Source of the DNA: Sphingobium arseniciresistens
GTDB taxonomy: Bacteria > Pseudomonadota > Alphaproteobacteria > Sphingomonadales > Sphingomonadaceae
Reading direction: 5' to 3'
DNA: 64,000 nucleotides
Assembly: GCA_029167225.1 (NCBI GenBank)
Contig: JARFNK010000002.1
Coordinates: 410,860-474,859, forward strand
Below are positions 36,206 through 45,802 of the stretch, in pieces (within the stretch, counting starts at the first letter, position 1; the number at the start of each line of letters is the position of its first letter). Below the pieces are notes generated by a model. That model did not search any database. It saw only the letters and a list, made by a program, of their open reading frames with translations, and was not told where the DNA came from. A program made the translations under genes and the position numbers.

Positions 36206-38815
36206 TCAAAAACGGTAGCGCAGACCCAATCCATATGTCCGGGGCCGCATTACGATGCGTCCCGCGAAGCTGTTCGGCGCAAATTGCTGCCCGACGGCAC
36301 CGGTATAGCCGAGGGCGTTCGTGATGTTGTTTACGAACAGGTCGGCAGCCCAGCTTTTCTTGCTGTCGAGCGAGATCCGGCCGTTCATGGTGAAGATCGG
36401 CGCGATCTTCCAATACATCGGGTCGATTGTCGAAATGGCGCCCTCTGCACTGCTCCGATAGGACGCGTCCAGATGCGTAGTCAGCGCCATGTCATCGACG
36501 GGGATGGTGTAGTCACCCGATGCGCTGAAGGTATGTTTCGGGACGCCGGGGAGCCGTTGTCCCTTGGGCAGTGTCAGGAACGTATATGGCTGGGCGCCCG
36601 AGACGATGGAGAATGACGGATAGTCGACGAACGAACTCGGCTTGCTGACCGTCGCATCGGTATAGGTATAGGATCCCGTCATGGTGAAGTTGGGCGATAT
36701 CCGCGCGCTCAACTCGATCTCGCCACCCTTCGACCGTGCCTGCTGGCCGTTGAATGCGCCATAGGCATAGGATGGGGTGGATGCATTGAATTGAAAATTG
36801 TCCAGGTTGATCAGGAAGAGATCGGCAGAGAATTGCAGCTTCCTGTCGAGGACGCTTCCCTTCACGCCGACTTCATAAGTCTTCGCGACGTCCGGCGCAT
36901 ATGTTGTGTATATAGGCAGCGATCGATAATAGCCTGACGTTGGAATTCCGTTGGCGCCGCCACGACGGAAACCTTCCGCATATGTCGCGTAAACTTTGAA
37001 GCTGCGTGAGAAATCGTAGGAAGTGTTGATCTTGATCACATGATCGCTGACGTCACTGGTATTGCGCGATTCAAGAATGCCAAGGCTCGCCGGCTCAGAA
37101 ATGCCGTCACTGCACGGCGCGCCGCAATAGGGGTTTATCGTGCGGGCATGATATTTGAACTTCTGCCAGAAGAACCGCGCGCCACCGGTGACCTGTAATT
37201 TGGGCGTCACATGATAGGTCAATTCGCCGAACAGCGCGCGGTCGACAAAGACGCTGTTTCGGACAGGGCTATAGGTCAAGTCGCCTTCCTCGGGGCTTGC
37301 CGAGGGGAAGCCCGCCAAAACACCGAACGCGGCCATTCCTGGCGATGTCTGCGTCTGAGAGAAGAAGGTTTTCTGCCGCTGGAAATAGCCTCCGATGACA
37401 TAGTCGATCGGCTTGTCCCACTTGGAAACGAGGCGAACTTCCTGGGTGAAGCTCTTGTCGTGCGTGATATAGTCGGTGACGGCGACAAAGCGGGGAAACC
37501 CGCCATAGTTGCTGATGTTGCCGCCCAGGCCGTTGGCCGTCCGGATCCAGAAATTCGAATATTCATAGATCGCGGAGGTCTTGTTGTCGACGTAGGACGA
37601 CACCGAGGTAAAGGTCGCGAGCCCGAAGTCTACGGTGGCCGTTCCGCTGATCAGGTCAATGTTGTTCTTGGAAGGCAATCTGATCGGGAAGGTGCTTTCG
37701 TAATTTCCGCCCGGCCGCTTGATGAAGCCGCTGTCCGGATACTGGAAGTCATATCCCGCATCGACCAGTCCGCCACCATAAGTGGGGTTGGAGGCCTGTA
37801 TATCATCGACCTTGGTCTCTTGATGGGCATATGTCAGGTCGAGGTCCAACATATCGACGGGCTGCCAACGGACGGCCAGGCGGCCGAAATACTGGTCTGA
37901 ACTGTTGACGTCATGCTGCACCGGGGCAAGCACGGGCGCGCTTGTCAGGCTTGCAGGGTTTGCCGATACGATGCCCGCATATTTCCCGGGGCCGTCGCGC
38001 TCCAGCAGATCGACCGCATCGATGAAGCCGCCAAGATGGGCGACGCCCCCTACTGCGCGGATGGCAAGTCGCGGCGTGATCGGCATATTGAGCACGGCGT
38101 CGAAATTGCCGTTGGCCTTGCTGGAATGCTCGCTGATGCCCCCGCCGACATTCATCTCGCCGGAGATGCTGTTGAAATCAGGTCGGTTGGGAATGAAGCG
38201 TATCGTTCCGCCCTGTGCGCCGCTTCCGTACAATGTTCCCTGGGGCCCCCTGAGCACCTCGACCCGCTGAATATCCTTGAGGACGATCGGGAAGAAAACT
38301 GGCGTATCGCCAAAATAGGTGGACACCGAGGACACCGTTGCCGGCATTTCATCGGCGCCGTTCGGGCCGTCGGTCCGAAGGCCGCGCAGCGAGAAGTTAT
38401 TCGTTCCGCCGCGCGCCGCAGGGCCGTTGTCGATCGTGGTCAGGCCCGCCACGACCTGGGTCAGGCTGTTCACGTTCACCACGCCGCTTTTGGCCAGGTC
38501 AGCGCCGCTGACTGCCGATATGTTATAGGGCACGTCCTGGATCGACTGATCGCGCCGCTGGGCGGTCACGACAATCTCACCACTCTGATCGCCGGAGTTC
38601 TGGTCCGGCACCGCCTGCGCGACGGCGGGCGCTGCGAGCCAAAGTGGGATCAGCGCAACCGTGGCTGCCAATGTGGCGCGCAATGCGTCAAGTCGCTGAT
38701 GTATCCTTGCTGGTTGCGCTTCATGGTGGCGCGTATCGGGCGTGAGGGCGTATTCATCATGGATGTCCAAATATTGATCCATGGAAATTTCACGGAGCGG
38801 AATATTTATTGACAT
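36206..38815 (-). CDS. TonB-dependent outer-membrane receptor 3
   Basis: This 869-aa receptor belongs to a different subfamily from receptors 1 and 2. Features are a long N-terminus with a hydrophobic signal segment (ATLAATVALIPLWLAAPAVAQ region, residues about 47-67), the TonB box-like EIVVTAQRRDQSIQDVP, and a plug with FSLRGLRTDGPNG and VEVLRGPQGTLYGSGAQGGTIRF. The barrel ends GLGLRYRF. An ATG at 38782 is an alternative start. Its promoter region carries element B, which suggests it imports the substrate of the adjacent catabolic locus. This is inference. Confidence 0.92.
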   Translation of the reverse strand: MSINIPLREISMDQYLDIHDEYALTPDTRHHEAQPARIHQRLDALRATLAATVALIPLWLAAPAVAQAVPDQNSGDQSGEIVVTAQRRDQSIQDVPYNISAVSGADLAKSGVVNVNSLTQVVAGLTTIDNGPAARGGTNNFSLRGLRTDGPNGADEMPATVSSVSTYFGDTPVFFPIVLKDIQRVEVLRGPQGTLYGSGAQGGTIRFIPNRPDFNSISGEMNVGGGISEHSSKANGNFDAVLNMPITPRLAIRAVGGVAHLGGFIDAVDLLERDGPGKYAGIVSANPASLTSAPVLAPVQHDVNSSDQYFGRLAVRWQPVDMLDLDLTYAHQETKVDDIQASNPTYGGGLVDAGYDFQYPDSGFIKRPGGNYESTFPIRLPSKNNIDLISGTATVDFGLATFTSVSSYVDNKTSAIYEYSNFWIRTANGLGGNISNYGGFPRFVAVTDYITHDKSFTQEVRLVSKWDKPIDYVIGGYFQRQKTFFSQTQTSPGMAAFGVLAGFPSASPEEGDLTYSPVRNSVFVDRALFGELTYHVTPKLQVTGGARFFWQKFKYHARTINPYCGAPCSDGISEPASLGILESRNTSDVSDHVIKINTSYDFSRSFKVYATYAEGFRRGGANGIPTSGYYRSLPIYTTYAPDVAKTYEVGVKGSVLDRKLQFSADLFLINLDNFQFNASTPSYAYGAFNGQQARSKGGEIELSARISPNFTMTGSYTYTDATVSKPSSFVDYPSFSIVSGAQPYTFLTLPKGQRLPGVPKHTFSASGDYTIPVDDMALTTHLDASYRSSAEGAISTIDPMYWKIAPIFTMNGRISLDSKKSWAADLFVNNITNALGYTGAVGQQFAPNSFAGRIVMRPRTYGLGLRYRF

Positions 38816-39430
38816 AATTCTTGATCCCCATTTTCAGAATTTGGCGAGTGTCCTCATTCCGTCCTGCCGCAGCCATGTTTTTGATTATTGGCTGCGTTTA
38901 TCGATGCAAGTTGATCAAATGAATATTATGAATTATTCTTTTTGATCGCATCAATGGTGTTGAGATATTCGAAGAAAAACATCTGATCATTTGAAGTTTT
39001 GGAAACGCAACGGCTCTTCGTCTTTTATGAAGTCGCGCCCTCCACTTACATGTTCCCGGCAGTGCCAGAGTTTCCTGCCGCGACATGTCGAACAGCCTGC
39101 CGTTGCAAACTGATCAAATGGAGCGCGAACGGTGTTCCTGAAGGCCGGTGTAAATGAGAGTATACATTGAATAAGGCAGTCGTCCAGAGTGCCTGTCCAT
39201 TAAAAAAATGTTTAAAATCAAATATATAATACAAATCACTGAGGTATGGTTTGTCCATATATGATGTATGCACCTGTTGATGGAATCGGATTCATGCATC
39301 GAATCGCTGACGCCGCTCATTCACGGGAGCCTCTGCGTGGAGCGTGGCCTCTTAGGAACCGGCACAGCGGCGTTCGCTCCGATGGCGTTGATCTACCAAG
39401 GGAGTGCTGAGGCATTCCCACCCTTTTCTC
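38816..39430. other. Intergenic regulatory region of TonB receptor 3
   Basis: This is about 615 AT-rich bases. It holds GTATAC element B at 39160. The 10-mer TGATCAAATG occurs near 38912 and again near 39110, and the related TGATCATTTGA occurs near 38983; these could be a second regulator's half-sites. No gene is recognised. Confidence 0.45.
39160..39172 (-). promoter_or_regulatory. GTATAC element B (upstream of TonB receptor 3)
   Basis: The plus strand reads GTATACATTGAAT, a clean match to the shared element, 345 bases upstream of the receptor start. It is close to element H (GTATACATTGATT). Confidence 0.45.
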
Positions 39431-40147
39431 TCAATCTCTGCCTGCCTCGACAATCTTGTGGGCGAGGAGCGCGGGGTTGGAGAACATCAACTCGTGCGAT
39501 CCGGGCATTTGGACAATGCGGCAGAAACCAAGTCGTTCGGCCATGCCCGGCACCCAGCCCCCGTGACCCGCTGCGAAATCGTCGGTCGCATTGAGATAGG
39601 ATATTGGGATCTCGAGATCGAAAAAGTGCTTCAGCGTCAGCTTGTCGGTTTGTGTCCGACGGGGGGTGTCGGACAATGTCGCAAATGCCGCCTTGGTCGT
39701 TTCGAGATCTGCGTCATTCATGAACAGATCGCGAAACAGGGGGAAGGGCAGGGGGACGCCGCCATCCGGCTTGGCGAGCTGTTCGAACATCGATGCCGCA
39801 TCGTTCGGGATGACGTCGGACAGGCTTTCGCCATCACGCAAGACAAAGGCATTGTGGAAGACGAGGCGACGAATCCGGTCCGGAATGCGTTCTGCAACGG
39901 CCTGGATGACGGTTCCGCCGAAACTGTGGCCCAGGAGCACGAAATCTTCCAGCTGCTGTTGCAGAACAAAATCGATGACCGAGTCCACGCACTGGGCATG
40001 GGTTACGCCCTTGTCATCCGCCGGGCCGTGGCCTGCGAGGGTTGGCGCATAGGCGAAATGACCAAGGCTGTTGAGTCGTTCGACCACATTGTCCCAGGCT
40101 CGGCCGCTGTGCCAAGAGCCATGGATGAGAACGAACGTGTAACCCAT
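39431..40147 (-). CDS. Alpha/beta hydrolase, MES/HNL esterase-like
   Basis: This 238-aa alpha/beta hydrolase resembles the plant-type methylesterase/hydroxynitrile lyase group and bacterial EstC-like esterases. It begins FVLIHGSWHSGRAWDNVV, has the nucleophile in LLGHSFGGTVIQAV, and the catalytic histidine in MPGSHELMFSNP. It may hydrolyse an ester or amide of the catabolic substrate. It is also one of three candidates for the N-formylmaleamate deformylase step that the pyridine route would need. It diverges from the CocE-like hydrolase gene. Confidence 0.85.
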   Translation of the reverse strand: MGYTFVLIHGSWHSGRAWDNVVERLNSLGHFAYAPTLAGHGPADDKGVTHAQCVDSVIDFVLQQQLEDFVLLGHSFGGTVIQAVAERIPDRIRRLVFHNAFVLRDGESLSDVIPNDAASMFEQLAKPDGGVPLPFPLFRDLFMNDADLETTKAAFATLSDTPRRTQTDKLTLKHFFDLEIPISYLNATDDFAAGHGGWVPGMAERLGFCRIVQMPGSHELMFSNPALLAHKIVEAGRD

Positions 40148-40330
40148 TCCTGTTCCTTTCTTCGGATATACGGAAATTTTACGGATATTGATCGCTGTGG
40201 TCGTTTTATTCCGATGACCCTGTGATCCAAGACCTCATATTTTGAAGGGCTACCTCAAAGGTGGCCGACAAAGTGCCGGGCGTGTGAAGGTGCGCTTCTG
40301 AGCTGCAGCTATTGCACAACGCAATACGGT

Positions 40331-40343
40331 GTGTACACTCTAT
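40331..40343 (+). promoter_or_regulatory. GTATAC element C (CocE-like hydrolase promoter)
   Basis: The site reads GTGTACACTCTAT and lies 41 bases before the chosen ATG of the CocE-like gene, in the divergent region with the alpha/beta hydrolase. Confidence 0.45.
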
Positions 40344-40371
40344 TTATTCGAAGGCCTGTCCTTCGTTGCTG

Positions 40372-42228
40372 ATGCCGAAAAGGATTTCGGGCGTGAGGTG
40401 CTTTTCGGTCAAATTGTTGATGCTTTTCATCGCTGGAATCATTCTGGCCGATGTCGGCGCGGGCTGCGCGCGGGCGGGGACGCCTTATCCGGGTGGGCAA
40501 TGGGAGCCTGGTCCGGAGAAATATGGGGTGGCACTGATCGAGCATCTGAAGCTGACCATGGACGATGGCGTGATACTGGATGCGACGGCGGCTTACCCTG
40601 CCGATCCGGCGACTGGTAAGCGGGTGCCCGGGCGATTCCCCGTCGTGATCGAGGACACGCCCTATACATTCGAAAGCATCCCGCCGAACGCGGCGGGCGG
40701 GCCGGTAAACAGCTATTACACGCATTATGGCTATATTTCGGTGCGCGTTTACTCGCGCGGAACGGGTGAGTCCGGAGGCCGGCATGATTATTGGAGCCCC
40801 CGTGAGGCGAGGGATGGCGCGCAGATGGTCCGATGGGCCGCGTCCAAGCTGGATGGTTCCGACGGCCGCGTGGCGCTGGTTGGTTGTTCCTTTCCCGGCG
40901 GACATGCGCTGGGGGATGCTGCGATGGTCGGGAAAAACTCGCCGCTCAAGGCCGTTGTCGCGGCTTGCATCGCGCTCGACAATGTCGATCGCAACGACAT
41001 GCTGGTGTCTGGCGTTCCGACTCAGGACATCAGCTTCATGTATTATGGCCCCGCTCTGTGGATGGGCGGAAATCCTGAAACGATCCGCCAATATCGCGCT
41101 TTTGCCGAAGAGATGATGCGGGGCGGAGCGGTTGCCTATGATGGCGCCTATTGGAAGCAAAGGCTGCCGATGAGCCTTGCCCGGAACATTGTCGACAACG
41201 GCGTTCCGGTTCTCCTGTGGACAGGATGGAAGGATCCTGTCGGAATCGGAGCAATCCGAACATATGCTGCCTTCCAGAATTCCGTCGCCGGGCGGCCGCT
41301 CTATGCGGCCATGACGCCCAAGCAGAAAGTCAGTCCGCGCTACCAGATCATCGTCGGAAACAATAGTCATGGTGAAGCGCTGGACAACGGCATCATGCTG
41401 CAATGGCTAGAGACCTGGGTGAAAGGGGTGGATACCGGCCTGCAGGAGACGGACAAGCCGATGCATTTGTTCGAGGTCGGCAGCAACCGATGGGTAAATG
41501 CGGCTAGGGTGCCGATGGTGGACCGCTATACGGCCTTTAATCTCGGCGGGGACGGCAGCCTTGCACCCGTTTCCCCATCGCAGCCTGCCAGCCGTGACCT
41601 GGCGTGGGGAGATCCTGGGGCGACGGGGACCAAGCTCGAATTCGTCACGGCGCCGTTCGCCGAGAAAGCTCTGCTTTCCGGTGCCGCTGCTCTTTCTATC
41701 GACAGCGAAACGAGCAACCGCAATCTGGAATTGATTGCGGCGCTGTTTGATGTCGCGCCCGACGGTACCAGCAAGCGCATAACCCAGGGCGTCATGATCG
41801 GAAGCCTCCGGCGACTCGATGCGGCGAAATCATGGCGAGACGAAAATGGCCTGCCGATCTGGCCCTGGCAAACATTGGACAAGGATCAATTTCTAAAGCC
41901 TGGCCGAGTCTATACGCTGGATATATATTTGGAGCCGCGACAGTGGGCGATCCTGAGCGGACATCGGCTGAAGCTGCAGCTGACGACGGCTGCCGATCCT
42001 TCCGCCTGTCCGGGGCCGGAGAAAGCAAGCCCCGGCAACGATCCCTGTTATCTCACGGATATCCAGAAAGGGACGATCCCTGGAGGCAAGTACAGGATTC
42101 ATTTCGGCCCGAAGTCGGCATCCAGGCTGATGCTGCCCTTGGCGCAGCCGGGGCCGGGCGATGGACCCAACTGCAAGGTGACGCCGACCAGTGACAAGGC
42201 TTGCCTGCCACATGATTGGCGCAACTGA
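40372..42228 (+). CDS. CocE/NonD-family (X-Pro dipeptidyl-peptidase S15-like) hydrolase
   Basis: This 618-aa exported hydrolase has an N-terminal hydrophobic segment (VKLLMLFIAGIILADVG) followed by a Cys or Ala-rich cleavage region. The serine nucleophile is in ALVGCSFPGGHALG, a histidine candidate is in NNSHGEALD, and a C-terminal jelly-roll (X-PRO C-terminal) domain follows. CocE relatives cleave esters, amides or peptides. I chose the ATG at 40372 rather than 40312, because element C lies between them and the signal segment then begins near the N-terminus. It could release a pyridine-type core from an ester or amide; the substrate is unknown. Confidence 0.87.
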   Translation: MPKRISGVRCFSVKLLMLFIAGIILADVGAGCARAGTPYPGGQWEPGPEKYGVALIEHLKLTMDDGVILDATAAYPADPATGKRVPGRFPVVIEDTPYTFESIPPNAAGGPVNSYYTHYGYISVRVYSRGTGESGGRHDYWSPREARDGAQMVRWAASKLDGSDGRVALVGCSFPGGHALGDAAMVGKNSPLKAVVAACIALDNVDRNDMLVSGVPTQDISFMYYGPALWMGGNPETIRQYRAFAEEMMRGGAVAYDGAYWKQRLPMSLARNIVDNGVPVLLWTGWKDPVGIGAIRTYAAFQNSVAGRPLYAAMTPKQKVSPRYQIIVGNNSHGEALDNGIMLQWLETWVKGVDTGLQETDKPMHLFEVGSNRWVNAARVPMVDRYTAFNLGGDGSLAPVSPSQPASRDLAWGDPGATGTKLEFVTAPFAEKALLSGAAALSIDSETSNRNLELIAALFDVAPDGTSKRITQGVMIGSLRRLDAAKSWRDENGLPIWPWQTLDKDQFLKPGRVYTLDIYLEPRQWAILSGHRLKLQLTTAADPSACPGPEKASPGNDPCYLTDIQKGTIPGGKYRIHFGPKSASRLMLPLAQPGPGDGPNCKVTPTSDKACLPHDWRN

Positions 42229-42327
42229 TCCGCGATATTCTGCACTGTCTATCGCCATTGGCTTCCCTTGCATCTCACCGCTTCGTGCCCCATCCGAATG
42301 GAAAGGGTGGATCAACTACAAGGCGGT

Positions 42328-43335
42328 ATGAGCGTGACGAAACGCAGTCCTCAGCGCGTGGCAACAACATATGATGTCGCGCGGCTTGCGGGCGTCTCGC
42401 AATCTGCAGTGTCGCGTGCCTTTACTGACGGGGCCAGCGTGTCAGCCAAGATGCGTGACAAAATCCTGCAAGCGGCAGATGAACTTGGATTTCGACCCAA
42501 TATCCTGGCGCGGGGGCTGACAAAGAAGACGAAGATCGTCGGCGTCGTCTGCGGTGATTTCGACAATCCCTTCTTTTCCACGGCCCTGGATCGGCTGGCC
42601 GCGATGTTTGCGGTCAAGGGCATGAGGATTTTGCTCTTTCCCGCGGAGCCCGACACGTCAGCCGATGCCCAGGTGTCCGAGCTGCTCAGTTATAAGGTGA
42701 CGTCGGTCATATTGATGGCCGTAAGCCTGTCGTCTGACCTTGCCGCCGAATGTGAAGCCTACGGCATTCCCGTCGTGATGTTCAACCGGACTGCGCTCGC
42801 AAGCCGTGACGCCTTTGCGGTGACCGGAAACAATGTCGCGGGGGGCGAGGCGATTGCTCGACATTTCCTTGCCACAGGCCGCAAGCGCATGGCGTTCATC
42901 GCCGGCTACCCGCTCAGCTCGACAAGCGCCGAGCGCGAGCATGCGTTCATGCATACATTGTCTGCCGCCGGCGCCGGGCCTGTGCGCCGCGTGGTCGGCG
43001 GATATGCGCGCGAGGGTGCCGTCGCGGCGACGCGCGAATTGTTGGATGATCGCGCAGCCGTGCCCGACGCGATCTTTTGCGCCAATGACTTCATGGCGAT
43101 CGCAGTGATCGAAACATTGCGCGCAGAATTCGGCCTGCGTCCTGGCGTCGATTGTGCGGTCGCAGGGTTCGATAACATTCCGATGGCGTCCTGGCCCAGC
43201 TTCTCCCTGACAACATATTCGCAGCCGATTGAAGCGATGGTCTCCGAAGTCGAACGCTTTGTCGATGGGCCGGAATCGGGCTCGGCTCGCCATGTCATCG
43301 TCGATGGAGAACTCATAATACGTCAAAGCGCTTGA
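42328..43335 (+). CDS. LacI-family transcriptional regulator
   Basis: This 335-aa regulator has the HTH TTYDVARLAGVSQSAVSRAF and hinge KKTKIVGVVCGDFDNPFF, followed by a sugar-type sensor domain (AIFCANDFMAIAVIE, AVAGFDNIPMASWPS). I chose the ATG at 42328 with an AAGGCGGT ribosome site; the frame opens at 42268. A perfect 20-bp palindrome lies immediately downstream, before the HpsN-like gene, and has the central CG expected of LacI-family operators. It probably controls that gene pair. Confidence 0.9.
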   Translation: MSVTKRSPQRVATTYDVARLAGVSQSAVSRAFTDGASVSAKMRDKILQAADELGFRPNILARGLTKKTKIVGVVCGDFDNPFFSTALDRLAAMFAVKGMRILLFPAEPDTSADAQVSELLSYKVTSVILMAVSLSSDLAAECEAYGIPVVMFNRTALASRDAFAVTGNNVAGGEAIARHFLATGRKRMAFIAGYPLSSTSAEREHAFMHTLSAAGAGPVRRVVGGYAREGAVAATRELLDDRAAVPDAIFCANDFMAIAVIETLRAEFGLRPGVDCAVAGFDNIPMASWPSFSLTTYSQPIEAMVSEVERFVDGPESGSARHVIVDGELIIRQSA

Positions 43336-43360
43336 GTGGAGGAAGCTATCTGCTAATGAT

Positions 43361-43380
43361 TTTTGCATCCGGATGCAAAA
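43361..43380. promoter_or_regulatory. Perfect 20-bp palindrome, candidate LacI-family operator
   Basis: TTTTGCATCCGGATGCAAAA is an exact inverted repeat with a central CG. It lies 25 bases after the LacI stop codon and 12 bases before the GTG of the HpsN-like gene. LacI-family operators are even palindromes with central CG, so the adjacent regulator is the natural candidate. Confidence 0.6.
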
Positions 43381-43392
43381 TTGAGGTGGAAC

Positions 43393-44715
43393 GTGGCGAT
43401 TTACCTGAAGCGTGGCTCCAAGGTCGAAAGCAAAGTCGCACGGGATCAGCAAGTTAGGTCTGTTGTCGAAGGCGTTCTCGAAATGATCGAGCAACGTGGT
43501 GACGAGGCCGTCCGCGAGCTGTCGATCAAGTTCGATCGCTGGGACAGGGAGAGCTATCGACTAACGGCTCGCGAAATCCAGGAATGTATCGATCAGCTCA
43601 GCGGTCAGGATCTGAAAGACATCGAATTTGCACAGGCGCAGGTCCGCAATTTTGCGCAGATCCAGCGAGACAGCATCGCCGATGTCGAGGTGGAAACGCT
43701 CCCCGGCGTCGTTCTGGGGCACAGGAACATTCCGGTAAACGCCGCAGGATGCTATGTGCCCGGCGGCAAATATCCCCTTCTCGCGTCCGCGCATATGAGC
43801 GTTATAACCGCCAAGGTTGCTGGGGTTGCACGGGTCGTATCCTGCGCGCCTCCTTTCAAGGGAAAGCCTGCGCCGGCGATCGTCGCCGCCCAGGCAATGG
43901 CTGGCGCCGACGAGATTTACTGTCTGGGCGGTATTCAGGCCATCGCCGCCATGGGGGTAGGCACGCAGTCGATCGCGCCGGTCGATATACTGGTCGGACC
44001 CGGCAACGCCTATGTGGCGGAGGCCAAGCGTCAGCTGTTCGGCCGCGTCGGCATCGACCTGTTTGCCGGACCAACGGAAACGCTCGTGATTGCAGATGAG
44101 ATTGGTTGTGATCCTGAGCTGGCCGCGACCGACCTGCTCGGCCAGGCCGAACATGGCCCTGACAGCCCCGCCATCCTCCTCACGACATCCGAAAAACTGG
44201 CCCGCGAGACCATCGTCGAGGTCGAGCGCCTTCTGCAGATTCTCCCTACCGCCGAGTATGCCCGGCTGGCCTGGGAAGGCTATGGAGAGGTCATCATTGC
44301 CGAAAGCGACGAGGAAATGTGCGCGATAGCCGATCAGATCGCGTCTGAGCATGTCCAGGTGATGACGGCGGATCCTGACTATTTCCTGCGTCACATGACG
44401 AATTTCGGAGCTTTGTTCCTCGGCGCGCGTACCAACGTCAGTTTCGGCGACAAGGTCATTGGCACCAATCACACTCTGCCGACAAAAGGTGCTGCGCGAT
44501 ACACAGGCGGCCTTTGGGTGGGGAAGTTCTTGAAAACCTGTACATATCAACGGGTGACATCGGATGAGGCATCTGCTCTCATCGGTGAATATTGTTCTCG
44601 CCTCTGCGCGCTGGAGGGGTTCGCCGCGCATGGGGAGCAGGCCAATATCCGGGTTCGCCGATATGGTCATCGGGACGTTCCCTACGCCGGCAAGGCCGAG
44701 CCGGCGCTCGTCTGA
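43393..44715 (+). CDS. Histidinol dehydrogenase-family NAD-dependent dehydrogenase, HpsN-like
   Basis: This 440-aa protein is a HisD homologue, with [31 protein letters not shown] and [17 protein letters not shown]. The segment after the last motif ([14 protein letters not shown]) resembles the HpsN group, which oxidises 2,3-dihydroxypropane-1-sulfonate to sulfolactate in two steps, more than true histidinol dehydrogenases. I take the GTG at 43393 as start, with GAGGTGG upstream. It is followed by an SDR and preceded by a candidate LacI operator. True histidine biosynthesis genes are absent, so a catabolic two-step alcohol-to-acid oxidation is likely. The substrate is unproven. Confidence 0.82.
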   Translation: MAIYLKRGSKVESKVARDQQVRSVVEGVLEMIEQRGDEAVRELSIKFDRWDRESYRLTAREIQECIDQLSGQDLKDIEFAQAQVRNFAQIQRDSIADVEVETLPGVVLGHRNIPVNAAGCYVPGGKYPLLASAHMSVITAKVAGVARVVSCAPPFKGKPAPAIVAAQAMAGADEIYCLGGIQAIAAMGVGTQSIAPVDILVGPGNAYVAEAKRQLFGRVGIDLFAGPTETLVIADEIGCDPELAATDLLGQAEHGPDSPAILLTTSEKLARETIVEVERLLQILPTAEYARLAWEGYGEVIIAESDEEMCAIADQIASEHVQVMTADPDYFLRHMTNFGALFLGARTNVSFGDKVIGTNHTLPTKGAARYTGGLWVGKFLKTCTYQRVTSDEASALIGEYCSRLCALEGFAAHGEQANIRVRRYGHRDVPYAGKAEPALV

Positions 44716-44719
44716 ATCG

Positions 44720-45487
44720 ATGGCTGTTCTTCCGAAAACGCCGAGTTTCAGGCTGGATGGTCGACGGGCTCTTGTCACCGGCGCCAGTCGGGGCATTGGT
44801 GCGGCGTTAGGCGTAGCACTGGCGGATGCCGGTGCTGCTGTTACGCTCGTGGCGCGCGGCATGGAGGCCGTGCAGGAGCTTGCGTCTGCGATCCGGGCTG
44901 GCGGCGGCCAGGCGGAGGCCGTTTCCCTCGATGTTCGTGATCTTGAAGCGGTCTCTGCCTATTTGGGGCAGGCCGAGGCTTTCGATATCCTGATCAACAA
45001 TGCCGGCACCAATCGCCCCATGCCGATGATGCGTGTCTCAGAGGCAGACTATGATGCCGTCCTCAACCTCAATCTGAAGTCGTCCTTCTTCATCGCGCAA
45101 GGTGTGGCAGGGCGTCTCATAGAGAGCGGCAAATCCGGGAGCATGATCCATATCGGATCGCAGATGGGCCATGTCGGTGGCCCCAATCGCTCACTCTACT
45201 GTGCCTCTAAATGGGCGATAGAGGGGATGAGCAAGGCCTTCGCGCTTGATCTGGCCCAATATGGCATTCGATCGAACGTTATCGCCCCGACATTCATCGA
45301 AACCCCGATGACCAAGCCTTTCTTCGAGGATCCGGCCTTCAAGGCAAGCGTCTTGCAGAAGATCAAAATCGGCCGGCTCGGTCAGGTGGAGGATCTGATG
45401 GGGGCGGCGCTGTTCCTCGCGTCGGATGCATCGGCGTTGATGACAGGTACGAGCCTTGTCGTTGATGGCGGGTGGACAGCCGAATGA
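44720..45487 (+). CDS. Short-chain dehydrogenase/reductase
   Basis: This 255-aa classical SDR has the cofactor motif TGASRGIGAALG, the NNAG motif, and the catalytic serine with YCASK, and it ends DGGWTAE. I chose the ATG at 44720, four bases after the HpsN-like gene; the longer frame from 44564 is a shadow. In sulfonate pathways an HpsN enzyme is accompanied by other dehydrogenases that invert the alcohol centre, which this SDR could do, but the pairing is only suggestive. Confidence 0.87.
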   Translation: MAVLPKTPSFRLDGRRALVTGASRGIGAALGVALADAGAAVTLVARGMEAVQELASAIRAGGGQAEAVSLDVRDLEAVSAYLGQAEAFDILINNAGTNRPMPMMRVSEADYDAVLNLNLKSSFFIAQGVAGRLIESGKSGSMIHIGSQMGHVGGPNRSLYCASKWAIEGMSKAFALDLAQYGIRSNVIAPTFIETPMTKPFFEDPAFKASVLQKIKIGRLGQVEDLMGAALFLASDASALMTGTSLVVDGGWTAE

Positions 45488-45802
45488 TCGGGATCGTCAT
45501 GCCGAATCCGCGGCCTTCGTCCCATGTGGGACCGATTTGCGCTGCCAACAGGACCGGATGATGCATTGGAACGGCGAGGGATGATCTGCCCGATCGGGGG
45601 CGGGGGGCGGCCTCATTGTGAGCCCGCCGCGGGTTCAAATGTTCCCTACCCTCAGGCTCCGCGGGTTTGCGCGTGCCGTTGGAAGCGCCCATCGGTCGGA
45701 CGGCGACATGGCCGGTCAAGGGAGTTGCGCTGAGGCGTCCCGTCCAAGTTTCTCGGCATGCGCCATGCAACTCCCCCGGTCGGCTGTCTGCGTTGGGCGC
45801 CT

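Noticed and set aside
43393-44715. Histidine biosynthesis hisD
   Set aside because: It is the only his-like gene here, it sits in a catabolic context with its own LacI regulator, and the C-terminal motif fits HpsN-type enzymes better.
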